NCBI GenBank assembly: GCA_036345935.2
Contig: JADWOT020000008.1
Span: forward strand, 10,143,554 to 10,207,553
Reading direction: 5' to 3'
Source of the DNA: Taenia hydatigena
Taxonomy: Eukaryota; Platyhelminthes; Cestoda; Cyclophyllidea; Taeniidae
Length of the DNA: 64,000 bases
This document shows positions 23,401-36,959 of the stretch, piece after piece. The notes beneath the pieces were generated by a model, which saw only the letters and a list, made by a program, of their open reading frames with translations, was not told the DNA's origin and searched no databases. Within the stretch, counting starts at the first letter, position 1. The number at the start of each line of letters is the position of its first letter. The position numbers and the translations under genes were made by a program.

Positions 23401-25900
23401 CTTACTTCAGACACAGCATGATTTGACCAGGAAGAATTTTAAGTACCTCTGCTTGATTGTGAGTTTTGCCCCTAATTTTACATAGTCTATTCATTTGCTA
23501 ATGCTGGGGCGTCTATCTGTACATGATGCGGCGCGTTAGCCCATTTATGCACCATGCGGGATTCACGGAATTGCACAATCTGAGAGCATAAATAAGCGGG
23601 TGCACATGCTCATATTTGACCTGGGTGGATAACTGCCTCCCATGTTTCGCTTGTGACTAAGACAGATGATAAATGGACGACACGATTAGTGGTTGACTAA
23701 GCAAACCGTGAGCACATTACACTCTACACTACTTTTGGCCAGGGATTGCCAGTAATTCACCATACATGTGCGTGTGGAGAATTAGCAAATTTGTTTACAC
23801 AGATGCTCAGATGCGTGGAAATTTCATTGGCCTTTTTGTTGAATATCACATTTGTGGTTGGGTTTCAACCTCTCTCAGTTGCTTGACAATTTTTGTTACT
23901 GCCGTCAGAATTATCTACATTCCTGCTTTTAAACAACACACGGAACATTCCGATAGCCAATTACGAATGGTTTGCTTCAATCCTGTTAAGGATGAAGACG
24001 CTTTCAGCAATAGTTGTTGGGTCTTCAGAAACACCAAGCTGTATGGTTACGTGATTTAAAAAAGCAGAATTGCATTTCAAAGGCAGGTTTTGGTTTTTGT
24101 TTCCTGTAAACCTTTCCTTTGATAGCATGGGAAAAACGGGCTCATTAATGCCCCATAATGTTCACCTGGCATTATTTGTAACTCCCACAAATGGCATAAT
24201 CGGCTCTAATGAAATCGCATGGTTTCTTCATAATTATTAAACTTCTTGGCCGGTTTTCATAAGTTTCGCAGTATTAGTGAATTTTCGCCTCAAATGGTCG
24301 ACGTATTTGTAGAGGAAACTTTGCAAGTGTATTCGGTCGCTGCGAGCCATCGGAGCATCCTGAAAGGCGACAAATGCTCCACTAGCAAAATTATACACGA
24401 TGAGCCCTCCGAAGTCTTACTGCAGGGATATCGTAATACAAGATGAGGGTGTATGTAATTTGAACAATCGTCTTAAAAATACTCTTAGTTAGGATACCAT
24501 CTTACGGGTTCGCGTAGATGCTCGTCTTGGTAGAATTATTATTTACTATGCATAACCGAGATATTCGATAATTTCCTAAAATCTTCTCAAGTCTTGATAT
24601 GCGAGACATGTGAATGGCTTAAAAGTTGGAAATAAGTATTGATAATAAGTCCGTATAGCACTTGTAATCGTGACGATAAAATTTTCCGTTTAAATACGGA
24701 CCTGCATCTAAGTTGAAATTGCGCTTGAAGGCATGGCTTGTTGACATTGTGCTGAAAAGTTGTAACGGTGACTATAGTTTTTAGTATGAAAAAATTTCAA
24801 AAGTTTCGTTTCTCAACACACTGATGGTTTAGGAACCAGGGCGTATGGGCTAAGAGCTCACCCATTTCGGTAGTGGTGTAAACGTTTATTAACTCGACTA
24901 TCTCAGTACCGTATGGCCAAATGCCTTCAGTCCCCTCTGAAAATATGGCTCGTGTTTAGCGAGTTTCTCAGCCGCCTCCATGTGAACCGATAACCAGCTT
25001 GGGGTGGCCACACTCAGGCCTCTTTGGTTGTCCTTTATGGCTAGTTCCTACGTGTCCCTCGCACGAGAAACAGTTACAACAAGTTTGAATGCCAATAACC
25101 CATTTAGCCTCTTCCTTCATGTTGAGGTGATATCTACGCGGCTTTTCAGAGAGCCGAACTTACTAGCCTTCCGGTGGTTTCAATAAAGCCATTGTCACCA
25201 TTCTCTCATTCATCATTCAAAATTTAGAGAAAATTTTAAGGGACAGGTCTAAACGTTGCAAAACATAATGTGAGTTTATTTTTGTGTAAAAAAACCACCA
25301 GCTATTTTTCAATTCAAGTAAAACGCGTCATCATTTAAATATTTTTGACTGTTGTCCTCCTCCCGCAATGCAATGTGAACATCCTCGCAACAATGTAATT
25401 ATAAACTGTGGCTTATAACCATAGTTTCCATTCTTCATTTATTGCGTGATTTCGCTCAATTTAATCTGACCTTCTTGTGTAGTTAACGGCAATTTGCAAC
25501 TGACCTTCGCATTCCCCATTAAGAAAAGCGCAAAACTTTTTAACTTTAGGACTTTTTTCCAAGTTTATGAAACTCTGTCACCTAATAAATAAATTGGTCG
25601 CGGTTATGCATTACATGGACTTCACTTATATTATAAAAGTCGTAGCTTTGCGTTAATAACCTCAAGCATTTGCTTTCTCTCAAGCCTGTCACCTCACCAG
25701 GCTATGTAGGTCGCGATCTGGCCTCAGTGAAGACGCAAACCGCCGCCCTCTTGCATTAGGTCAATCTCAGGTGAAGTAAACTCAAGCTAGTCGAAAATAG
25801 AAAACAATTATTCCCCCTTATAGCGGGAGTTGTGTGCTGTTGACCCGTTGCATTATCTGCATCTTGAACATATTTGTTTTTTCCTTTCTATCTCCGGTTT
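20492..25900. other. Intergenic or intronic region without recognised genes
   Basis: No domain, RNA gene or phase-consistent exon chain was recognised. A GC-richer patch at 21.4-21.7 kb has short open frames on both strands and may be old repeat DNA. Short open frames at 23.77 and 24.25 kb show no family resemblance. Confidence 0.45.
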
Positions 25901-25959
25901 CGAGGTCTTGAACTGAAAAGATGGTTTAGTGAAAGAATTCGTTTGTTTTAGTAATGCAG

Positions 25960-26095
25960 GATATTACAAACGGTCAAGGTTTTATGGTGAAATTAGAATT
26001 TGTTTTCCCAAGGGTCGGTTACGCCTTTTCAGTCACGAGGCCGGTGTAATTGGCCCGCTTGCCACGGAAAAGATCCCTTTAAGTAAAGCCGTTTC
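25960..26095. repeat. Imperfect direct repeat, copy 1 (possible LTR remnant)
   Basis: About 130 bp aligns with 28065-28200 in the same orientation, with roughly two thirds of bases matching by eye. The best conserved parts are a TCACGAGG...GGTGTAAT segment and CGCTTGCCAC. The two copies flank a degenerate retrotransposon pol region, as LTR fragments would. Confidence 0.5.
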
Positions 26096-26561
26096 CATTT
26101 TATGCACCGTTTCCAGTGCTTGTCTTAGGGTCTGTTTCTTCGTACACCAGTTTCATTGAGATTCTTACGACATTTAGCCGGTAATTCGTATCGCATCCTG
26201 CCAGCACTCTTCCTGCATAAAGTGGCATTATTTTATAATGAACCGTGATTGGTTTTGCACGAATCCTCGAATTACACACCAAGTAATTTGTTGGTAAGAT
26301 GACCTTTATCTCTGCTTTAGTGGTAAGTGTGATGTATTCCGAAGGGTGGAATGGGTCTACCAAGCTGCTTTAGATCTCATTTTTGGCCGACTTTAAGACG
26401 ACTGTAGGGTTTAATGCCTTTTTATCTGGCATACGATGGGAATGGGGTTTAATGTGCCAAGTTGAAAATTTGTCTCATCACGTACTCTACAGACTTGCAA
26501 GTTGAAACCTCTTCCTATGCTAAAATGTCGATAGACGCGTAGAATGTAGCCTATGCATGTT

Positions 26562-27342
26562 TTACTCATGTGGTCGGACATCCCTAATGAAAGCCCTGAG
26601 CATTTCTGCTAAAAGACGATTCCTTGTTTCCACTATCCCTCGGATGACCCGATAATGTGCATCTTTGGGATCAGGTCCGGATATTTTTCCTTCATTCGAT
26701 AAAAACGGACTCCTATTTTGCAGAGATTCGGGAACCCCGTGCTGAAGAACCACCATTTAATGAAAACAAAAACGACGTTTTTACCGTCTCGTCAAATTTC
26801 ATTAATTAGTTTACCATTATTAAGGCATACCAATCTTTTTCTTTCCAATTGGTGAGGAACTCGCCGTGTCAAACCACACCTTCTCCCTTGGGAATCCTGT
26901 GGGCATGCATGGAAGTAGTGCAATCGCTTTGAGGTGAGGTCTTTCGAATCTGGTGCAGGTTATGCAGGTCCGGCAGAAATCTCTTATATCTTGGGTAGTT
27001 AAGGTTTTCCGGTTCTTATCTTCTCCTAAATGCTCTAATTGTGCATGCAAATCGCGGATAACTTTTTGTCTAATGAACCTGCAACTACTAAATTATTAGG
27101 TACTCCGATCCAATATTAATAATAGTAAGACCAGTTTTAACCACTCCTGCCATACACTTTTGGCCGCCATGCCCGGTAGCAACATCTGTTGTTGGCTTGT
27201 AAGGGGATATAGTGAATCCGTACAAAAAGGCGGTACATACGGAAAAGTCGTTGATTTCTCCGGCTTCTAGTGTGGGAGATAAGGCATCTGTATTATTGTG
27301 CATTGTACTATGAGATCGTAGTATTCCAGTTCCTGGTGCCAT
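26562..27342 (-). pseudogene. Degenerate Ty3/gypsy-like pol fragment (RNase H end and integrase)
   Basis: Minus strand, broken by stops and frameshifts. From 27342 down: a frame with a NTDALSP block typical of the RNase H end; an integrase zinc-binding remnant at 27050-26820 (HLGEDK, then FCRTCITC, then a FPREKVWFDT start of the core); and at 26756-26562 a core remnant with HGVPESL and GIVETRNRLLAEMLRAFIRD, the conserved block before the end of gypsy integrases. It cannot encode a working polyprotein. Gag, protease and reverse transcriptase were not recognised, so it is an internally truncated, old copy. Confidence 0.7.
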
Positions 27343-28064
27343 TGAACGCCATATTCCATTGTTTTCGCACCTATGATAGGCATATTCCTAGCTGCCGCTA
27401 TCTCCACTTCTGGTGTTAGACGGTGGAACACTCTTACCACTTCGGTAAAGGGAAAGGGGGATTACAGCTGAATTAGCTGCACTAGAGTTAAAGGGTAGCC
27501 TGTGCGAATGCTCTTCTAATGTTCTTGGAGAACGCAAAAATGAATAAGAGTGGTTTGAAATCAAACAATATGGAAAGCTAGGGCTAACCTACTTTTAAAT
27601 CGTGACACCGACGACCGTAGTAGGGTGCTATTGTTCGGCCGATCACTTATAGTGCTGTAATGCAGTGCCTCAGCCAATTCCTAACGTTTCTTCGCTGTGA
27701 GCTTCACCATCTCACTGAAAGATGTGGTTTTTGTATTGCGGGCTTTCGCGACCATAATGTCTGGGCAAGATCTTTGTCTAAAGTTGATTGCTATCCGCCT
27801 CTTGACTCTTATTTGGAACCAAGTAGCGGAAAGCGCTCTTAACTAACTTTAGTAGATTCCATTCATACTCCCCGTCGTTCTCCAAATTCTGAGATGACAA
27901 GCTGGGCCATTGTTGCAGCATTTCTTAAAGTTAGTCTATAAGGTTCTGAGGGAGTGCTTGTAGGATTTACTGCGGTTTTTTCGTTGGGGTTAGAACCGGA
28001 GGTTGAAGGAAGGTTAACCGATCCCAGGAAGATTGATAAGCGATAGCGGTTATGTTCTCTGATA

Positions 28065-28200
28065 ATGTGAGATTTTACAAATGCTCAAAATTTTATGAGG
28101 GAACTTCAGATTTCATCTTCTCCTTAAGGATCAATGGGACCTTCTTAATCACGAGGGTGGTGTAATCTAGACGCTTGCCACTTAAAAGGCTTTTTTAAAC
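28065..28200. repeat. Imperfect direct repeat, copy 2 (possible LTR remnant)
   Basis: Partner of the repeat at 25960-26095, about 2.1 kb away, on the other side of the degenerate integrase region. Ends, target-site duplications and primer-binding site were not identifiable. Confidence 0.5.
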
Positions 28201-31200
28201 AAACATGTGTTGGGACTCCTAAAATATTACTCGTTCATGTTAATGACATTAAGTAATGATGGGACGTGATATAATGGCAGGAATAAGATCCCTAACCGTA
28301 TGATAACTACATTTAACGTTCCCACTGGCAACATCGAATCATTTCACTGTAGATGGCACACACATTATCACAGGAGGTCACGATAATGAAATGCACTTTT
28401 GGCTCTATTAGATAATGATACAAACACTCAGTCCACACTATCGTTCCATCAACTGCCTGCTTTGAATAGAGCATGCCATGTGCCCCGTAAATGGACCGAG
28501 ATGCTTCCAACCGACTAAACGACTAAACAGTTTGCTACACAAACGCGAGTAAGAGAACGTTTTGGGCGGAAGCTGCCGCTTCACAACACAGCTCTTATGA
28601 AGTTGGTGGTTTCTGTTTCTGTGAGTAAATTTTGGAGGTGGCCTGTTTGGAGGTCTGGTTCAAATGGTGATCCTTCTAATCAGTGTTGCATAAGTCGCCT
28701 CAACTTGTGATCACAAAAGGTAAATTTCAACAAATGTTTAGTAGCTTAATGTAGGATTAATGAATGAGTGTGACTAGTGGAAAGGCCCCCTCAGGTCAAA
28801 GCAACAACTTCACATTATTCATGAGGCCATCTTGGGTTTTAGTCACGAGGTCAAGTTATTTTCAGTCTCCTGGTCACCTGGATTGCTATTCGAAAGCACA
28901 GAAACTGCGTTTGTGAGGGGAATTAGAGTAAATGGTGATAGTTTTATCCAGACGTTCAATGTAAGCCTAAAGTAACTTTGGCTTAGGGGTTCGCAAGCTA
29001 AGAGTTTAAGCCACATCTATTTCCTTAACTCATGGAATCCTAACTATTGACCTTCGATTCTTCGAATTTTTACCATCCGTAAAAGCAGATGTCGATTGAA
29101 GAAGGCGTTTGTTTTCTGCAAAGGAAAAAGCTGTTCATTTGTATTCAGCTGAGTTGGCATGGTTCCACATTCCGTTCCGAAAGTAGAGAAGGAATGAGTG
29201 GCACTTCAACACCAGTAGGATGATGACCGAATTCTAACTTCAGTTTTGAACTATTTCTCCTTATGCGGAACTCAGCCGTGTGAAAATGGCTAATAGCGCA
29301 GAAGTACTTTGTTTCTTTTTTGCAGTTGACTGAATGCCGGTTCATCCGTCGCGCCTGCAAAAAGTTCAAACGTTGACCGCTGTTCTTCCTCTAAAGTACT
29401 GAAAGTGCGGCGAACGAAGAAATCAAGTGGGTTAATAGCGTGTGCCTCAAAGAGAAATATAGTGCATTCTAAAGAATTTGATCGTTCCTATTCGCACACT
29501 ATCATCTTGTAAACAATAGCCCCTTATTATTGTACTAGTTAATTAAATCAATTTTTTGCCTTACTTTAAAAAATTGGAGTGATACGCACATAAAATCTTA
29601 TCTGGCCATGGCTGAATCTTAGTAATACCACAATATTCCCGTCCATCTCTGGATAGGAGTTTTATAGTGCTTGATTTTATCAGACAGCTGGACGGGTGTG
29701 TCAGGACAGTCCATTTGTATTCTAAACGGTTCTGTAAAAGCCTCCAGGTCGCGAAGGTTGTATCCTCCTGCCAAAAGTTCAGTGTTAGTCCCATCTATTA
29801 ACATCACACGTTGCGCTAGAAAAGTTGTCTCGCACCACGTACCTTTGTTTATCATGAATTCGTAAATACATCAATATCCTGTAATCCATATTTCACGTCG
29901 TGTTGCATGTTTCAACTTCTGCCAAACATGGATTAGGTTATTGCAAAAAAGAGACGCAAAGTTCATTCAAGGAAGGAGAATGATAATGCCAATATGGATC
30001 GATGTTAAACTTTGAACTAAGACAACACAAAGTGGGTGACCTTTGAGCCGATTGTTTGCTCATCAGTCTTTGAATGGTACCATGTGACCTTTGGTCGCTG
30101 AAAAGGCGTCAGCCCCTTCCGACCCTGAGGACGCCCTTTGTGAGGTTCACTAGGTGAACCGAGGTGTTGGATGTGGAGGTTCTCACTCCTCCATTTAATT
30201 TTATTCGCTATCTTTGCCTATTTTGCTGATCTGGTTCAATTGTAGCACGCTTCTGGTGAACAAGTTCCTTCTGAACTTAAGGTATTGTGAAACTTAACTG
30301 TTAAAACACGTTGAAATCAGATAGACTTTCTAAAAGAAAGATGGAAGCCCTCTACTTGTTAGCTGAATCCGCAACACTCGAAAATAACTAGGCATTGCGT
30401 GCAGCATTGCTAGCTGTTGTGTTGATATTCCTAGTTAAAGAACTACATTTTAGGTTGGTTTGCGTAGAACTAAGATGAATGCGTTTAGATAAGTTCTAGG
30501 TATGATGCCGTGTTGGTGTACATATGGCATGACTAATTTTTTTCGCTTGGAGAGCCCTGATGATAAGGATTTTACGGAAGGCGTTGGAATTTTTACAGAA
30601 GGAACCCAGGAATACTATCTTGCCATTCGATATGGATGAACGACTTTGGTTTACAGGCTATTTACCTTACCAAGCGGCAAAACTATAAAGAAGGAATTTG
30701 ATAGATTAGTGCCTTTCAGCTCTAAACCGTTCTCTCCATGTTCACACAGAGTTAAATGACCACGGAAGGTAAGACTAACCACCATGGCTTATCCGTGGAC
30801 TAGATTGTCGGCCCGCTGCACTGTGGTCCACTCAGTCCTGTAATAATAAAGGTGGCGGTCGACGCGTGGGTGGGAATGCGAGATCGTCTCATGGACGCAC
30901 GCGCGTCCATGGCCGCATGCGTGTGTATATGCTTGCGTCGAGTACTGATGGCCGACTGGTAGGCCAGTCAGTCAGCCCCTACCAGGCGGGACAGTATAGT
31001 TGTGTCGACGGCTGATTTCTTATGAGAGCAGATGGGAATTAAAGGAGACGATAAGGTACGTTAATTCTGTATGGCCGGTCATTGCTTCTGCAGATGGATA
31101 ATGGATAAGCGAAGGGACTGCCATCCCATCATGGAGAACGGATTGACTTCCATCAGTTTGAAGATGAATGACGATCGTATTATAACGATTTTCTCATGCC

Positions 31201-31800
31201 AAAAGAATTCAGATTGGGATCAGAGTTCCCGGCATGTAGCAGGAGTTCAATACTTTTGAAATGGTCCAAAAACACTTTTGGTGCATTTCAGGGGACGCGG
31301 CCAGGTGTACTTTAAAGAAATATGTTTTAATAAGAGAAGTTAGAGGCCATCAGCACTTTCCTGACCTCCCTTAGCTGTGTCAAGGTTAGCCGAACGTTCA
31401 CAGTGGTTGCAGTTACCGAGGTCATGTGCCTCCTTGCTACATGTGAGCGACACTGGGTCTTTTGCGGTCAGCCTAAAGTGCATAAAGTGAAAAAAGGAAG
31501 GAGGGAATCTGTTACTACCTCCTGCATCGGTATCCCAAGTTGAGAGTTACTTGGTGCACGCGATTCCAATCAGATCCCTTTCCTGCTTTCGGCTTGTGTG
31601 TCGTAATTAGGCACCGCTCTGCAACAACTACCGGACAATTACAAAATTACTACTCAAAATGAATGCTTCTTTGGCACAAAGACCCACCGGTCATGAGCAA
31701 TGTTTGGTTGACCTTGCTTTGGTTGTTTGAAGGCGACCACACAGGTTAACTGAACAGTTCAACTCCATTTATGCAAAGGTCACGGTACGAAAAAGAGGCA
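28201..31800. other. Intergenic region without recognised genes
   Basis: No supported genes. A perfect 7-bp-arm inverted repeat (GGTTCAC/GTGAACC) lies near 30145. A GC-rich, CGCG/GCATGC-containing patch sits at 30.85-31.0 kb. AGGTCA/TGACCT hexamers are noticeably frequent from here on. Confidence 0.45.
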
Positions 31801-31810
31801 GGGACTCGAC

Positions 31811-31816
31811 TTTATT
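31811..31816 (-). terminator. Polyadenylation signal candidate
   Basis: TTTATT on the plus strand, so AATAAA on the minus strand, 34 nt after the stop of the small secreted-protein gene. Confidence 0.6.
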
Positions 31817-31849
31817 TCTGGCACTTTGGCTGCATCAGCCAATGATGCC

Positions 31850-32158
31850 TCAATACATCAGCGCAGCATTGTTCACGCTTTCTCCGTCACGAGCAGTGCT
31901 GTGCTCTGACTCATGACGGAGCTTGAGATTAAAATAAAACGTGAGACAGTCATATGCTCCGTCATACTTCAAATTAAGTACCGCTGTAGAGGTGTCATCA
32001 ATCCGACAAAATGAACGATCGGGATCTCCCCTTCGATTGAGTACGCCCATGGTAGTAATAACTTGGGACGCATTGGGGTTAGTCCGAAATATCCACTGAG
32101 GCAATGCAAAGGTACCGAAAAGGAAGCAAACTAAAAGTAGTAGTTTATTCGATGACAT
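31850..32158 (-). CDS. Small secreted protein, unrecognised
   Basis: Intronless minus-strand gene of 102 codons plus TGA. The N-terminus MSSNKLLLLVCFLFGTFALP is a textbook signal peptide (short polar start, hydrophobic core, small residues before the likely cut near residue 19-21). The mature part of about 80 residues is hydrophilic with two cysteines (in FCR and DCL), which could pair. An AATAAA lies 34 nt after the stop, supporting a real short transcript. The start is the ATG right before the hydrophobic stretch; nothing conserved is seen upstream. I do not recognise a family; parasite-secreted small proteins often lack homologues. The ORF could instead be the first exon of a longer gene, but I see no good donor near its end. 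Confidence 0.55.
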   Translation of the reverse strand: MSSNKLLLLVCFLFGTFALPQWIFRTNPNASQVITTMGVLNRRGDPDRSFCRIDDTSTAVLNLKYDGAYDCLTFYFNLKLRHESEHSTARDGESVNNAALMY

Positions 32159-35100
32159 TTCTGTCAATCAGTCCACTATCGCTTCAACAAAATGAAGTTT
32201 TTCCAAGTATTTGCCCTCTGCTAGTGAGCGCGTATGACCAAGGGCATAATTTAGTTTCTCCTTTGACTCGGTTATTTCCAGTTGGGAGTGCATAGGTTAA
32301 ATGTCGTTCCACTTTCTCGGCGTCATAGATGAGAGGTAATCCCTGTTTGCCGATGGTAGGACTGTTTTCAAGAGTTCTCCCATGTTAAACTCTTGATTCA
32401 TTGACCGTTCCAGTCTGTAACCACGTTCCAAAATTATGGCTACCGTACAAACAGACAGCAGCTATCCACTTTGTAGACCAAAACATTACTCCTAAAAGCA
32501 GCATAGTCACCCTTGAGAGGGCTTATCTCCTCAAAAAGAGCTTGGATTTTTAATAAAAAATGACTGCCATAAAATTTGCATCATTTGAATAAGCAATTCT
32601 CAATTGATAATTAATGTTGCCAACTTGATGACTCGTAGAAGCAATAAGGTATTGGCTGAACTAAGCCTAGTTGGAGTAGCAGTTGTGATCACTTAAAATG
32701 AGCACATTGCTTAACTTAGCAGTTGGAAAAGCATTTATTTTGTTTGTTTCGTTCTGCAGCCTTGGGTGAATTACCGTTGTCCGTAGAGCCTCTGTTGTGT
32801 GAATAGGAGGCTGTAACCACGTACCAGTCAGCACAGCAGTCTTAGTAGGGCGTGTACCCACGCATGTACACCGCATGCACAGTACACCACACATTGGGCA
32901 TAATTTATGTAATACACTGACTTTGCCCCAACCCCATTGTGTGTTTACGACCTTGCGATTTAACCTCCCACCCCAATTCGTTCACACCGCCGGCATGGCA
33001 ACTGCTATTACACACACGCACACAGCAGAAGTAACAGGCATGCCTGAAGGCATGTGCGAGTGGGCCCGCCCACGCCCATTGTGTGACCTCCACACGTCCG
33101 CACTAGCACGCATGTGACGCGCACACACCGCCATTATCGATCGACCTACATAGCCCAGCAGCTGACCGAGAGGGCATGCGTGCACGTAAAGGGTGTGCGG
33201 CCGCATATTTGGGTATCTGCATGTAGGCAGGTAACCCGTTCGTTTTCGTGTATGTGCGTGCTATGCTGCTGCTATTGGATCAGCCATTCAGCTAGTCAGT
33301 CAGTCAAACCTACCTGACCTTTATGGATGGCCTTTTTCACCAGAAAGGTTAACTGTCCCTACCCCTTTTTAGGGGCCTAAAGAAAGGAAGTTCCAAAAGT
33401 TTGTGACCTGTGAGTCAACGAGACCTCAGTTTAGACATGAAAAATAACTAAGCTAGGTCATATCCACTTTGTTTTCATAGGTATGCACCTCTTCAATTTA
33501 CGAGGTTGGCTATGCCTCGCGTGCGCATGAACCCTACATACCTAGCGGTAGTAGATAACGTCAACAAATCACACTCGATTGTGGCCAAGGTCACTTCCGT
33601 AGTTCACATCATACGCCCAATGATGTCTAACCTAATCAAACATCAAGTGGTCCGCAGATTACCAAACCTAGCAATGGCGGATCCTGTGCATGCCCACCAG
33701 ATCCTATCCGCATACAATTTCATCATATGGTTGTCCAAAGATGTGTTATGCAGAAGTTGTGTTGGAATGGGGTTGACCCTGATTTGACCACGGTTAAATT
33801 TGTACTGAGGGGTTGCGAATTCGCCTAAGGCCAGCCAGTTTGACGAGAACACGTGCAGGCAAGGTCATGAGTTATCTCCAGTGCCTCGCGTGCACGCAGG
33901 TATGCACGCATAAACGACTGCTGTCTATGCTCACCTGACCCTGGACGTCACCTAGGTTGCACTTCTTGTGAAGGTGATCGCACTTTAGGTGCCCTTTCGT
34001 ATGCTCAAAAGACCGTCATCACACCACTTCTTTCAGTGTGTTTGCTTCGGCTGCAGAAGCTGCGCGAGTACGGATCGAAAGGCACCTCCACCCCCCTCTG
34101 ACGATTTTGACACCTCACCTTCTGATGCATTCTCCTTCAACGAAACTACGTACGTCTACCACGAACTCTCGACGTTTCACATTTTATTCATAATAAACCC
34201 AACGTTTACAGCATCGATTTTGTCAAGCTGATGTAACTTTGCATTCGTGTCAAATTTTTGCAAGAGTTGTCAGGATGGAAGTAATAGTTTCTATAATGTA
34301 ATTATGTTACTTAAAAGTACTTCATTGGCCTTTTGAAAAGCCAACTGTGCGTGCGAACCTATACCAATCCTCATGACCCACGAATGCAGGTATACTGGAG
34401 TTCAAACGGGTTCACACACTTCAATGGCACTCAAGTGTCAAGCCTCAGGCATTACGCCTGCATTACCAAAGCTTTACTTGCCATATTTTTGCGGCAGAAG
34501 AGACGACACTTAGGTTGTTGTCGCGGTAAATAGGTTATTCACATGTATCAGAAAATAACTCTCTTCATTCACTGACCTTGAGACACTGATTTCAAAGTTA
34601 CCTGCCCTTACCCGTTCACCAGTCAAGCCTATGATTTACAGTGATCTAGCCAATGCTTGTAAATTTAGGCCCAATCCTCCGGTCTAATGATTGCAACTTA
34701 CTAGATTTCCTTTTGCCGTTTTACTTTTGTTTTATAAACCTCTGACCTTGTAGATTGGCAACATTCTAATCCCTCTCAAATTTGTACCTATATGGCTAGT
34801 TGCTTGAAATACGAGGCGTCTATGCAACGTTGATAAGCTATTCCTGCATAACCTCGAATTCAAAATTAGTCCATTCACTTCTAATAAGCCCAAAAATTCA
34901 ATGATTCTCTCTCCCACACACACACACGCATTTTAAAACCACTAATAACTCTATCACCTGTTGAGAGGACGCTTTGCGGTTCTTAACTGATCCTTCAGAC
35001 ACTTTGATCAGTCTGATTAATTGCAACTGCCGTTTTTAATCGGATTTTTTCTTATTTTGAAAATGATCTAGCTCACCATATTCGGGTTTAAATTTTTCTT

Positions 35101-35874
35101 ATCGTGGTGTAAAGTACATATCTGCGTCAAAACTGGTAGTTAAATTGTTTCTTAATGATTATCAGCACGGTTGAAAGTTCACACACATGGTGCCTTAAAG
35201 AAAGGGCGTAGAAAATTTTAAGGTGCTCAAAGGGGCATGGAAGCACAGCTCTTTGTAGTTTTTCCCGAAGGACGTGCACCTACACTCCCTCATTGCTATT
35301 GCCTTGACCTTTGTGAAAGAAGAATTCGAAATCCATCAACCTCTGCTATAATTAGAGGAATTCTAGAGTTGCACCGCTAGCATATAAAGTGATCGTTTTG
35401 CGTTTCGGTAGGCACCCAACTGCTATTACTGCCTCCTTTTAAGACTGGCTTAGTTTATACCTGAGTGAAATTCGGTCGGCACAGTTGAAATGTTTGAATT
35501 AAGACCGGGCTGTGCAGCATTAATTTTTCAATGGAATGGTTGAAGATGCTAACCCATTGATTAGATGGGGTTTCTTTTCCCAAGGATTACGTCCAAAGCA
35601 GTATTAAAGAGGCAATTTAACTCAGCGAACAACTGATCTTCCTCCTCCATGTAATGTTAAGCGTGTTGGCCAACAAGCTCCCATACATTTATGGAGGATG
35701 GTCCACACCCCCAATCGGTTGCAATGACTGACTTATCTAGCACTAACCAGTGGAGCTGTCATGTATTAATTCTCGTACTCCATTTGATTTGTTTTTTTCC
35801 TGAACCCACTCATTGAGATTGGTGCGCAAAGGTCACCATCATCGGCATGTTAATAAAACCACCTACCCCAACTG

Positions 35875-35904
35875 TGCACACACACACACACACACACGCA
35901 CACA
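35875..35904. repeat. CA microsatellite
   Basis: A run of CA dinucleotides with a single CG interruption near its end. Confidence 0.9.
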
Positions 35905-36774
35905 GCACCTACGCATTTGAAGGGCTCCGCTCCTGTAAAGTTATTGGATTATCAATTCACACACACGAAAACACACACACTTGTATGTGTAGAGTTACGC
36001 GCCTACTATGTGAAGTACTGGGGGTTACAGAGCCGAAAAAAAGCAATCTGAGGTTAGATGAGAATGAGTTTCTCCCACGGCAAGAAAGTCGATTTTCCAA
36101 GTCAACTAGTGGGAGCAAAAAGGCTTGGTAGTGAAATTTCAGTTTCCTCAAAAACTCGGTGCTCCTCGAGAAAAAACACCAGTTGCAATTCCTGCGAAGT
36201 CAGACGCCGACGGGACCACACTTTATCCTATACTAAGCCTCGAAGTTTACTAGGTAGCTCCGATGAATGCCATTTTGGAATTAATCAAAGTTAAAACTAA
36301 AGTGTTCCTTGTCATACATCGGGAAATCCTAATCGTACCAAAGTTGACTTACTCATTTGTAGAAGTGGCAAGAAACAAACAAATTATTTTTAGAACTACC
36401 TACCAATTTCAACTGCTCCAGAATAAAGTGGAGAAAGTGTCGACACCTATAGGCCTCAGAGGAAGGCCAGATTGAAGACACGAAGTGAAGTTCTGGACAT
36501 TACCAAAACTAGGTTCAAACACCATCTACCACCTTCGTAATTCGAATGTGTTAAAGCGATTAAAGCAAAAAGGTAGCCAATATCCTTGGCAGGAATGGCC
36601 GAGCCAACGTGCCAAGCCCAACGGCCAATTCTGATTGAAAGCCCCAACTTTATTTTTTACAGCAATAGCAGCAGCAAGTCTCGTAAGTTTCCTACGCTCT
36701 GCCACGGTTAACTATTGACCGGGGCGCTGACTAACTCGTGGCAGGGTTGAGGTAGAGAGAGGCGATTGGAGAGC

Positions 36775-36815
36775 CGACAGGCAGGCAGGCAGACAGGCAA
36801 GCAGGCAGGCGGGAA
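36775..36815. repeat. AGGC tetranucleotide repeat
   Basis: About ten AGGC units (variants CAGA and AAGC) in a row, followed by a G-rich patch of GGGAAGGG and GAGAGGGGATGAGG type. Confidence 0.8.
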
Positions 36816-36959
36816 GGGTGAGTGGGTAGAAGAGAGGGGATGAGGAGAGGCGGAGGGCAGAAGATGGGCGTTGTGAGCGCAAAGGTCATAATACGGTAGC
36901 GAACCCTTGTATGTGCATGCCCGCTTGTCCAATTCGTAGCACGTTCTAACCGCTAGGCG

